6,404 bases of DNA from Oscillospiraceae bacterium (GTDB lineage Bacteria > Bacillota > Clostridia > Oscillospirales > Oscillospiraceae): NCBI GenBank assembly GCA_017400415.1, contig JAFPTE010000071.1, positions 1 through 6,404 of the forward strand. Reading direction: 5' to 3'. Position numbers and translations under genes: made by a program. Shown here one piece after another: positions 1-5,476 of the stretch. Within the stretch, counting starts at the first letter, position 1, and every line of letters begins with the position of its first letter. The notes beneath the pieces were generated by a model. It made no database searches. It was given only the letters and a program-made list of their open reading frames with translations, and was not told the DNA's origin.

Positions 1-704
1 ATCTCCTGAGCCTCCTGACGGATAGCGGCCTCATCGGTGATGTTGTCCGCAATGGCCCACATCTTCTCCCAGTCAAACTGCTTGGTGTAGAGCCACATGC
101 GGTGATAGAGGTTGGTCTCGTCAATGTACAGGTCCATCATGCCGGGATAGGGGCGGCCAATCTGGGCCAGGTTGGTATTGCGGAATCTCCTTCTGACCTG
201 GGCGGCCTTGCACCAGTCGGCAATCTCGGCGTCAACCTCCGGGTCGCCGCCCTCCACAACGCCGGTGATGACGGCGTGGCGCTTGCCTGCACGCTCCAGG
301 TCGGCCACCATCTCGCCCACGGCGCCGCAGGCGTAGAGCTCGCCCAGCCAGGTGGGGGTATCGGTGTTGGCGTAATCGGGAGCCTTTTTCTTCTGAACGT
401 TCACCAGGACCACGGGCACGTCCAGGTCCCGGACTGCCGGGAGCATGTTATAAGAGGTGGCGTAGGTCAGAAGCTGCAGGATGACCAGGTCCACATCGGC
501 GGCACGGAACTTGTCTCCGGCCTCCATGGCCTTTTCCTTGGTGGTCACAAGGCCGCCGTCGATGAGCTCCACGCTCTGGGGGATGCGCTTCTTGAAGTCG
601 GCGTACTGAGCCTGGAATTCCGGCACCAGGGAGGGGAACTGGGGCAGATAGGCACCGAGGGCGATGGAGAATACGCCGACCTTTGCTTTTGTCTCTACTA
701 ACAC
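1..704 (-). CDS. L-arabinose/L-fucose isomerase family protein, N-terminal 234 residues (partial)
   Basis: This is the N-terminal half of a sugar isomerase of the arabinose/fucose isomerase superfamily; the gene runs off the left edge. These cytoplasmic enzymes interconvert an aldose and a ketose. The product has alternating alpha/beta segments: a first strand VGVFSIALGAY (residues 9-19), a strand DLVILQLLTYATS (72-84), a strand VPVVLVNVQKK (96-106), then RHAVITGVVEGGDPEV (142-157) and IGRPYPGMMDLYID (182-195). The last segment recalls the 'G..y.GM.D...D' stretch of AraA-like proteins. Full-length relatives are about 450-500 residues, so the metal-binding catalytic residues probably lie outside the window. 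The start is GTG at 704, six bases after a strong AAGGAGGA (711-718). It follows rhamnulokinase by 20 bp and is surely co-transcribed with it. The substrate cannot be told; arabinose, fucose, rhamnose or a related sugar are all possible. Confidence 0.8.
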   Translation of the reverse strand, partial: MLVETKAKVGVFSIALGAYLPQFPSLVPEFQAQYADFKKRIPQSVELIDGGLVTTKEKAMEAGDKFRAADVDLVILQLLTYATSYNMLPAVRDLDVPVVLVNVQKKKAPDYANTDTPTWLGELYACGAVGEMVADLERAGKRHAVITGVVEGGDPEVDAEIADWCKAAQVRRRFRNTNLAQIGRPYPGMMDLYIDETNLYHRMWLYTKQFDWEKMWAIADNITDEAAIRQEAQE

Positions 705-710
705 TGTTTT

Positions 711-718
711 TCCTCCTT
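711..718 (-). promoter_or_regulatory. Ribosome binding site deciding a GTG start
   Basis: On the minus strand this reads AAGGAGGA, a near-perfect match to the 16S rRNA tail, with six bases before GTG at 704. It fixes the isomerase start even though there is no ATG. Confidence 0.8.
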
Positions 719-724
719 CAAGAT

Positions 725-2005
725 TTATTCTGAAAATGTGTTCATTTGAATCCGAAGATTGCCGAGAGCCGTGGCCTCGATAGGCAGGGCCATAACCTGC
801 TTGCCGGTGGCCTGAGCGGTGAAGTCGTTCACGGTTTTGTTCCGGGCGCCGCCGCCGACAATATAGAGGCGGGAGTAGGTTTTGCCGGTGTTTCGCTCCA
901 GCTCCTCAATGGCGATGCGGTAGCTCTCCGCCAGGGAGCGGAAGGCGCAGCGGAAATAGTCGCCGACAGTATGAAGAGTGCCCAGGGAGGCGGCGTCGAA
1001 GGCGGCCTTCATGCTCTCCGGAGCCAGGAAAAGCTCAGAGTTTACATTCACAATCGTGTCGCAGGTGCTTTCACGGGCGGCTCTCTCCATCTCGCCGAAG
1101 GGCAGGTCCGGGCAAAGCTCCTTCCGGAGATTGTTGATGACCCACATGCCCATGATGTTTTTCTGGTAGCGGTTGTAGCCTACGCCGCCTTCGTTGGAGT
1201 AGTTGGCGGCCTGGCTGCCGGCGTCCGTGATGGGCCTGGGGGTCTTGACGCCCAGAAGGGACCAGGTGCCGGAGGAGATGTAGGGGTGATTGCCCTCCAT
1301 GGGGATGCCCTCAACGGCAGAGCCGGTATCGTGGGTGGCGCAGAGCACGCAGGGAATGCCGTGCTCCTCTCTGCCGATAACCGTGCCGGGCTTGGAGAGG
1401 GCGGGGAAGAGGCGGGCAGGGAGCTCCAGCTCGTTTATAATGTCCATGTCATAGGCGCCGGTTTCCGCATTTACAAGGCCCATGGTGGTGGCGTTGGTGT
1501 ATTCCCTTGCCTTGACGCCGGTGAGCTTGTACATCAGGTACTCCGGTATCATGAGAACGTCGGAAACGCCCAGGAGCCGGCCCTTTTTCTTGTCGTCATA
1601 GAGCTGATAGATGGAGTTGAAGGTCTGGAACTGGCAGCCTGTTCTGCGGTAGAGCTCAGAGAAGGGGACGATGCTGTGGACCTCCTCAATGACGGGGAGA
1701 GTGCGGCTGTCCCGGTAGGCGTAGCAGGGCAGAACCTCCTGGTCGCCCCGCATAAGGACGTAGTCAACGCCCCAGGTATCGATGGAGAAGGAGGCGATGG
1801 ACGGAAATTCAGCCAGGGCCTTTTCTATTCCCGTGCGGACGTGCTCCGTCAGAGAAGCGATGTCCCAGATAAGGTGCCCGTCCTGCTCCTTAACACCGTT
1901 GGGAAAGCGATAGACCTCTTTTGTCCTGACCTCACCGGACTCCTTCCAGCCGACGATATGCCTTCCGGAGGAGGCGCCGATGTCCACTGCGAGAAAATAT
2001 GACAT
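725..2005 (-). CDS. rhaB: Rhamnulokinase (FGGY/AGC sugar kinase), apparently C-terminally short
   Basis: ATP-dependent sugar kinase that phosphorylates L-rhamnulose or a related ketose to the 1-phosphate in the cytoplasm. The 426-residue product shows the N-terminal phosphate motif AVDIGASSGR (6-15), the segment SIDTWGVDYVLM (74-85), the likely catalytic aspartate in THDTGSAVEG (D226), SSGTWSLLGV (244-253) and the ATP-binding glycine motif YIVGGGARN (381-389). The ATG at 2005 lies five bases after AAGGAGGG (2011-2018). Rhamnulokinases are usually about 470-490 residues and continue for some 45-60 residues after the 'EATALGN..IQ' motif. Here that motif (410-420) is followed by only six residues and a TAA, with just 20 bp before the next gene, so the tail is missing, not frameshifted. 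A shorter loop before THDTG also contributes to the small size. It could act on another ketose, since the neighbour is an arabinose/fucose-type isomerase. Confidence 0.9.
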   Translation of the reverse strand: MSYFLAVDIGASSGRHIVGWKESGEVRTKEVYRFPNGVKEQDGHLIWDIASLTEHVRTGIEKALAEFPSIASFSIDTWGVDYVLMRGDQEVLPCYAYRDSRTLPVIEEVHSIVPFSELYRRTGCQFQTFNSIYQLYDDKKKGRLLGVSDVLMIPEYLMYKLTGVKAREYTNATTMGLVNAETGAYDMDIINELELPARLFPALSKPGTVIGREEHGIPCVLCATHDTGSAVEGIPMEGNHPYISSGTWSLLGVKTPRPITDAGSQAANYSNEGGVGYNRYQKNIMGMWVINNLRKELCPDLPFGEMERAARESTCDTIVNVNSELFLAPESMKAAFDAASLGTLHTVGDYFRCAFRSLAESYRIAIEELERNTGKTYSRLYIVGGGARNKTVNDFTAQATGKQVMALPIEATALGNLRIQMNTFSE

Positions 2006-2026
2006 AAAAACCCTCCTTCAGCAATT

Positions 2027-2039
2027 TGTTCTGTGAACA
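2027..2039 (-). promoter_or_regulatory. Small inverted repeat in the rhamnulokinase leader, possible operator
   Basis: On the minus strand TGTTC, then ACA, then GAACA forms a 5-bp perfect inverted repeat. It lies in the 76-bp gap between the AraC gene and rhamnulokinase, eight bases upstream of the ribosome binding site. It may be a regulator site for the sugar genes, but arms this short can arise by chance. Its order (GTTC then GAAC) is the reverse of a Gram-positive SOS box. No convincing sigma-70 promoter was seen beside it. Confidence 0.25.
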
Positions 2040-2081
2040 TTTTGCCAAAAAAGAGGGCGTTTGTGTAGGTCCTGTTTTGAC

Positions 2082-3062
2082 TTAAAAAGTGTCCTTATTT
2101 GCACCTGCGGCTTCGGGCTGCTTTCTGAAGGCCCGGGGCGAAACGCCGAAATGAGCGGCGAAAAGACGGTGAAAATAGCTTATATTCTCGTATCCCACGG
2201 CTATTGCTATATCGGAAACGTTCTCATCTGTGTTCTGCAGAAGCCAGGCCGCCTGGCTGAGACGCTTCTCCTGCATGAGCTGGGTAAAGTTCTTTTTCGT
2301 GCGGCGCTTAATCTCCCGGGAGAGCCAGGCCTGGTCATAGTGCAGCATGGACGCCACCTGTGCAAGGCTGCCGGATAGGTAGTTTTCCTCAATGTAGCGC
2401 AGCACCCGGACCATGGTCTCCTGCTCCTTGGAGCCTACGGAGAGCATCTCCGTGTGGTTCATAAGGTGCACGAACATGAGGCCCATGGTCATCTGGTCGA
2501 TGCTCCGGCGGTTGGGGGCGTCCTCAATCAGGTTCCAGAGAAGGTTTTCCACAAGATTCTGCACGGGCTTTATATCCGTGGCCCGGAAGTGCAGGTAGCC
2601 TGTGGGGTTGTCGCCGCAGATGCAGCGCACAATGAAGGAGCGCAGGGGAGTGTCCTCTCTTCCCAGGTAATCCAGGGTGCCGGAGAAGAATTCCGGCCGG
2701 ATGATGAAGTTTACCGCTATGTCGTCAATATCTGCGGGCATTACCTCCTGCCGGGCGTCCTGGCCCAGAATAAGAATCTCGCCCTCTTTAAGCTGCAGGG
2801 AGGTACCGTTAATAACGTGGGTAGTGGAGCCCCGGCACATGTACACCATCTCCACATAGTCGTGGCTGTGCTCCGGGAAGTGGATAAACCGGGTGTGGGG
2901 CCGGACGGCCACCAGCTTGCCCTCGGCCAGAAGCTTTCCCCCGGAGATAACGTCTCCGGCGGAGTCCATGTATATGCTCTTGTCTATATTCTCCCGGCCG
3001 GAGAGTATCTCCTGCTCCTCCGGGGTTATGACGGCGAGCCTTGTGAGAATGCGATCATCCAT
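2082..3062 (-). CDS. AraC-family transcriptional regulator with N-terminal cupin domain
   Basis: DNA-binding regulator, probably sensing a sugar and controlling the adjacent kinase/isomerase genes. The 326-residue protein has an N-terminal cupin-like sensor domain at about residues 50-115, with HFPEHSHDYVEMVYM (61-75) and LKEGEILILGQDARQEV (91-107). A helical linker follows, then a C-terminal AraC DNA-binding domain at about 215-315. The first helix-turn-helix covers SLAQVASMLHYDQAWLSREIKR (232-253) and the second NVSDIAIAVGYENISYFHRLF (281-301), ending in the family signature FGVSPRAFRK (305-314). The start is ATG at 3062; upstream TTG codons in frame are less likely. It overlaps the end of the phosphopantetheinyl transferase gene by 8 bp and has only a weak or distant ribosome binding site (GAGGAAAGG at 3076-3084), so translation is probably coupled. 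No terminator is visible before rhamnulokinase. The sugar ligand is unknown. Confidence 0.9.
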   Translation of the reverse strand: MDDRILTRLAVITPEEQEILSGRENIDKSIYMDSAGDVISGGKLLAEGKLVAVRPHTRFIHFPEHSHDYVEMVYMCRGSTTHVINGTSLQLKEGEILILGQDARQEVMPADIDDIAVNFIIRPEFFSGTLDYLGREDTPLRSFIVRCICGDNPTGYLHFRATDIKPVQNLVENLLWNLIEDAPNRRSIDQMTMGLMFVHLMNHTEMLSVGSKEQETMVRVLRYIEENYLSGSLAQVASMLHYDQAWLSREIKRRTKKNFTQLMQEKRLSQAAWLLQNTDENVSDIAIAVGYENISYFHRLFAAHFGVSPRAFRKQPEAAGANKDTF

Positions 3063-3705
3063 GAATAACCACCGGCCTTTCCTCAATGAATCTGTCCCGG
3101 CAGGCAAGGGCCAGATAGTATTCTCCCAGCCTGAACTCCCGGAGGGACAGCTCCATAGGCGTGCGGTCCCGGAGTGCGGCGGCGGATGAAGCGGTCAGCT
3201 GTATCTCCAGCTTCTCGTATCCTGGGCCCAGGACGCCTGTGCCCAGGGCCTTCAGGACCGCCTCCCGGCAGGTCCAGAGCCGGGCCAGATATTCCCTTTG
3301 GGCCTGCCCTTCCAAAGCGGCGGCCGCTTCATACTCAGACCCGGGGAAAAACCGCTTTGCCACTGCCAGCGAGCACCGGGCCGCCTCCACGTCGGCTCCC
3401 ACAGGCTCCGGGGCGGCGGCGCAGACGCACCAGGGCCCGGCGTGGGACAGAGAAAAGAAAATGTCCGGCCGCTGAGGCTGGCCGTATTCCGAAAAGGTGA
3501 CCGGGGCCATAGGGTCCAGCCCGAAGCTCTCCATGGCCTGAACGTACACAAGACCTGCGCCTGCAGCCCTGGCCGCATCCGGGTCCCGGGCCATCTCCAG
3601 GGTGCGCTTCTGACGCCAGAGGGGGAGAGCGGGCAGCACGTCCCGCCAGCGGGTATTTTTAAGGGGCTCAATATCGGCGTAAAAAAGCTTTACCAAGGAC
3701 TTCAC
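3055..3705 (-). CDS. 4'-phosphopantetheinyl transferase, Sfp-type
   Basis: Transfers the 4'-phosphopantetheine arm of coenzyme A to a serine of acyl- or peptidyl-carrier proteins, turning them from apo to holo form in the cytoplasm. The 216-residue product has the family blocks in order: FFSLSHAG (83-90), PVGADVE (101-107) and WTCREAVLKALGTG (144-157). D105, E107 and E148 match the magnesium-binding acidic residues. Two core motifs differ from the common form: GADVE instead of GIDxE, and R147 where WxxKE usually has lysine; both are conservative. The length fits the two-lobed Sfp group, not the short AcpS group. The start is GTG at 3705, whose GTGA overlaps the stop of the YolD-like gene by 4 bp; the 3' end overlaps the AraC gene by 8 bp. 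No polyketide, peptide synthetase or carrier protein gene is in the window, so its target may be the fatty-acid carrier protein or encoded elsewhere. Confidence 0.88.
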   Translation of the reverse strand: MKSLVKLFYADIEPLKNTRWRDVLPALPLWRQKRTLEMARDPDAARAAGAGLVYVQAMESFGLDPMAPVTFSEYGQPQRPDIFFSLSHAGPWCVCAAAPEPVGADVEAARCSLAVAKRFFPGSEYEAAAALEGQAQREYLARLWTCREAVLKALGTGVLGPGYEKLEIQLTASSAAALRDRTPMELSLREFRLGEYYLALACRDRFIEERPVVIHG

Positions 3706-4046
3706 GCTCCCGTGATCTCTATATCCGAAATATCCTCAAAGGCGATGCTCTCGCCCTCCACCGTTATGCAGGCGTCCAGCTGGTCCAGGTCGTCCAGAAG
3801 GCCGGAGGTGATTACGTACTCGCCGGCCCTGTAGTGGCGGACAGAGACGGATACGCCCGGAGTCAGTGATATGAGAGTGTCGTTCAGCTCCTCCAGGGCG
3901 TCCTCGCTCAGAATGGTTTTTTCCACAAGGCCCAGTTCCCGGCGCTTTTTCGCCAGGGCCTCATCCAGCCCGCCCAGGGCGGCGAAGGGCAGAAACTGCT
4001 TTGCTCTGTCTGCCCGGCTCATTTTGTTCGGCGGTCTATGTCCCAC
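3702..4046 (-). CDS. YolD-like family protein
   Basis: A 114-residue protein of the YolD-like family, small proteins encoded beside UvrX-type Y-family polymerases in Firmicutes and suggested to be accessory factors that may replace UmuD. The recognisable block is RADRAKQFLPFAALGGLDEAL (residues 11-31), followed by a helical stretch and a beta-rich half with VSVSVRHYRAGEYVITSGLLDDLD (75-98) and the ending ITVEGESIAFEDISDIEI. The GTG start at 4046 is supported by GGAGGG (4054-4059) seven bases upstream; an alternative ATG at 4022 would drop eight residues. It overlaps the polymerase gene by 11 bp and the phosphopantetheinyl transferase gene by 4 bp. There is no signal peptide or membrane segment. 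The family call is firm, the molecular role is not established. Confidence 0.85.
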   Translation of the reverse strand: MGHRPPNKMSRADRAKQFLPFAALGGLDEALAKKRRELGLVEKTILSEDALEELNDTLISLTPGVSVSVRHYRAGEYVITSGLLDDLDQLDACITVEGESIAFEDISDIEITGA

Positions 4047-5307
4047 TTTTGTGCCCTCCGATCTGGCCGTTCCGCTCCCGCCTCGTGGCGACCTCCTCCA
4101 GGTCCATGCCCTTCAGAACGGAGTTTTTGCCGTACTTTCGGTGGATGGAGAGAATCGCCCGCTGGAGCTTTCTGTTCCGCTCCCGGTCCCGGCCCGGCTC
4201 CTCAAAAAGGCTCTGCTGGAAGCCCTCGCCCTCCTGGCTCAGGGCGCCGGTGGCTATGTTCAGCCGCCTTATGGGCAGGGAAGGGTCGATTATCCTGTCA
4301 TACAGCGCCACGGCGGCGGGGATTATGATGGAATCTGCGCTGGTGGCGGTGCCCAGGGCGGCGGTGCCCTTGGCGGGGGGAGCGGCCTTCGTGTCCGAAT
4401 AGCCAACGTAAACGCCGATGGAGTCCGTCACAACTCCCTTGGACACCATGTCCAGGCAAAGGGAGTCCGTCATCTCCCGGAGGATGAGCCGGGCCTCGTC
4501 GGCGGTGTAGTCACGCATCAGCACCTGGCCGGAGGAGAGGGAGCTGGACTGGCTCCGGTAGGCCTTTATGTCCGCCATGGTGGCGGTCTCCCGGCCCCAG
4601 GCGTGGTCTATCATAAGCTCGGCGTCAATGCCGAACTCCCGGTACAGGGCGTTCTCCTCCGCCATTGCTATGCCCCGCTGGGTGGTTATTCCCATGCCGG
4701 CAAGGCGCCGGGCGGTGCCGTGGCCAATGCGCCAGAAGTCCGTCAGGGGCCTGTGGTCCCAGAGAGTTCTTCTGTAGCTTGCCTCGCTGAGCTCGCCGAT
4801 AAAGTCCGGGGAGTGCTTGGCGGTTATGTCCAGGGCGATTTTGGCCAGGTAAAGGTTGGTGCCTACCCCGGCGGTGGACCGGACCCCCAGCTGCTTTGTG
4901 ATTTCGTCCATCAGGAACACGGCCATCTCTTTGCCGGTCTTCTTATAGGTTTTAAGGTAGCCCGTCACGTCCAGAAAGGCCTCGTCCACGGAGTAGACGT
5001 GGATATCCTCCGGGGCCACGTAGCGCAGATAGATGCCGTATATATCTGCGGCGTAGTCGATGTATTTCTGCATCCGGGGCACCGCAGTTATATAGTCGAT
5101 GCCCGCCGGGATCTCATACACCCGGCAGCGGTTTTTCACCCCCAGGGCCTTCATGGCCGGGGTTATGGCCAGGCAGATGGTGCCCGTGGACCGCTCCGGG
5201 TCCGCCACCACCAGGTTTGTGGTCATGGGGTCCAGGCCCCGCTCCACGCACTCCACGGAGGCGTAGAAGCTTTTAAGGTCGATGCACAGATAGGTCCTGT
5301 TTTCCAC
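4036..5307 (-). CDS. Y-family translesion DNA polymerase (UvrX/DinB/UmuC-like)
   Basis: Error-prone DNA polymerase that copies past lesions during the SOS response. The 423-residue product begins with YLCIDLKSFYASVECV (6-21), giving metal-binding D10 and likely steric-gate Y15. YSVDEAFLDVTG (105-116) supplies catalytic D108 and E109, and GVRSTAGVGTNLYLAKIALD (141-160) is typical of the palm. A helix-hairpin-helix region follows at FWRIGHGTARRLAGMGI (191-207), then the little-finger domain. QQSLF (364-368) resembles a beta-clamp binding motif. The tail KYGKNSVLKGMDLEEVATRR (391-410) and NGQIGGHK (413-420) marks the UvrX subgroup. The GTG start at 5307 has AAGGAGG eight bases upstream; a longer frame to 5418 would cross the promoter and lacks conserved sequence. 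It is divergent from the LexA-like repressor and heads the minus-strand operon, overlapping the YolD-like gene by 11 bp. All catalytic residues are present and the length is normal. Confidence 0.93.
   Translation of the reverse strand: MENRTYLCIDLKSFYASVECVERGLDPMTTNLVVADPERSTGTICLAITPAMKALGVKNRCRVYEIPAGIDYITAVPRMQKYIDYAADIYGIYLRYVAPEDIHVYSVDEAFLDVTGYLKTYKKTGKEMAVFLMDEITKQLGVRSTAGVGTNLYLAKIALDITAKHSPDFIGELSEASYRRTLWDHRPLTDFWRIGHGTARRLAGMGITTQRGIAMAEENALYREFGIDAELMIDHAWGRETATMADIKAYRSQSSSLSSGQVLMRDYTADEARLILREMTDSLCLDMVSKGVVTDSIGVYVGYSDTKAAPPAKGTAALGTATSADSIIIPAAVALYDRIIDPSLPIRRLNIATGALSQEGEGFQQSLFEEPGRDRERNRKLQRAILSIHRKYGKNSVLKGMDLEEVATRRERNGQIGGHKSGT
4054..4059 (-). promoter_or_regulatory. 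Ribosome binding site for the YolD-like gene
   Basis: On the minus strand this is GGAGGG, inside the last codons of the polymerase gene and seven bases before GTG at 4046. It supports that GTG over the downstream ATG at 4022 and implies translation independent of, or coupled to, the polymerase. Confidence 0.65.
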
Positions 5308-5315
5308 GCTCTCCG

Positions 5316-5322
5316 CCTCCTT
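5316..5322 (-). promoter_or_regulatory. Ribosome binding site fixing the polymerase GTG start
   Basis: On the minus strand this is AAGGAGG, eight bases before GTG at 5307. It lies just downstream of the predicted transcription start, giving a leader of roughly 25 bases, and rules out the upstream in-frame start at 5418. Confidence 0.8.
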
Positions 5323-5338
5323 CGGTGTCCTCTCCTCT

Positions 5339-5367
5339 ATTATACCACCGGCGGCAGTGCTGTTCAA
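5339..5367 (-). promoter_or_regulatory. Sigma-70 type promoter of the polymerase operon
   Basis: On the minus strand TTGAAC (5367-5362) and a perfect TATAAT (5344-5339) are separated by exactly 17 bp. Transcription would start near 5332. No GAAC-N4-GTTC box or copy of the 29-bp palindrome overlaps this promoter; one lone GAAC lies in the -35. It probably drives polymerase, YolD-like, phosphopantetheinyl transferase and AraC genes together. Confidence 0.8.
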
Positions 5368-5383
5368 GGAAAAGCCCCCGGTT

Positions 5384-5427
5384 AAAAATAAAAATACCCC
5401 CTTGCAATTACAGAGCAAAGGGGGTAT
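5384..5427 (-). terminator. Inverted repeat with T-rich tail: minus-strand intrinsic terminator and/or operator
   Basis: Plus-strand arms ATACCCCCTTGC (5394-5405) and GCAAAGGGGGTAT (5415-5427) are complementary except for one bulged base, with a 9-base loop. Read on the minus strand the hairpin is followed by TTTTATTTTT (5393-5384), the form of a rho-independent terminator. It would stop minus-strand RNA reaching the polymerase promoter from the right. The same repeat spans the -35 and part of the -10 of the plus-strand repressor promoter, so it could instead, or also, be a repressor site. There is no T-run in the plus direction. Confidence 0.55.
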
Positions 5428-5430
5428 AAT
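5402..5430 (+). promoter_or_regulatory. Sigma-70 type promoter of the LexA-like repressor gene
   Basis: TTGCAA (5402-5407) and a perfect TATAAT (5425-5430) are separated by 17 bp. The predicted transcription start is about 5436-5438, at the left edge of the 29-bp palindrome. The promoter is embedded in an inverted repeat (5394-5427), a layout typical of a repressed promoter. Confidence 0.82.
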
Positions 5431-5433
5431 GAG

Positions 5434-5462
5434 TCTAAAGGAAGCAGACTGCTTCCTTTAGA
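5434..5462. promoter_or_regulatory. Perfect 29-bp palindrome, candidate operator of the LexA-like repressor
   Basis: The left arm TCTAAAGGAAGCAG (5434-5447) is followed by a single A (5448) and its exact reverse complement (5449-5462). It starts four bases after the -10 and ends two bases before the ribosome binding site GGAGG (5465-5469). A dimeric repressor bound here would block transcription start, so autoregulation by the adjacent LexA-like protein is the simplest reading. It does not match the Bacillus-type GAAC-N4-GTTC SOS box. In RNA it would form a strong 5'-end hairpin of about 13 bp next to the ribosome binding site, which could affect mRNA stability or translation. It has no T-tail and so is not a terminator. 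Confidence 0.7.
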
Positions 5463-5476
5463 ACGGAGGCAGCGAT

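Noticed and set aside
746..2002. Long plus-strand open frame of 418 codons opposite rhamnulokinase
   Set aside because: It mirrors the kinase almost exactly, has no conserved motif and no credible ribosome binding site; it is a shadow of codon bias.
2024..2047. Sigma-70 promoter for rhamnulokinase (TTGGCA plus a weak -10)
   Set aside because: TTGGCA is acceptable, but the hexamer 17 bp downstream (ATTGCT) is a poor -10. An activator-dependent promoter is possible but cannot be supported from sequence alone.
2033..2047. Catabolite control (cre-like) site before rhamnulokinase
   Set aside because: The stretch partly resembles a cre site but lacks the central CG and several other consensus positions.
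3063..3107. Upstream TTG start for the AraC gene
   Set aside because: TTG at 3107 has no good ribosome binding site and deepens the overlap with the transferase gene. ATG at 3062 gives the usual short overlap.
3871..5385. Long plus-strand open frame of 504 codons opposite the polymerase gene
   Set aside because: It is antisense to a well-supported Y-family polymerase and YolD-like gene. Its product is glycine/alanine/histidine-rich with no recognisable motif, as expected from a GC-rich gene read on the other strand.
5308..5418. N-terminal extension of the polymerase to 5418
   Set aside because: It would cover the polymerase promoter and the hairpin. The 37 extra residues lack family conservation, and GTG at 5307 has an ideal ribosome binding site.
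5308..5476. Canonical SOS box in the divergent region
   Set aside because: No GAAC-N4-GTTC or CTGT-N8-ACAG was found; only a lone GAAC lies in the polymerase -35.
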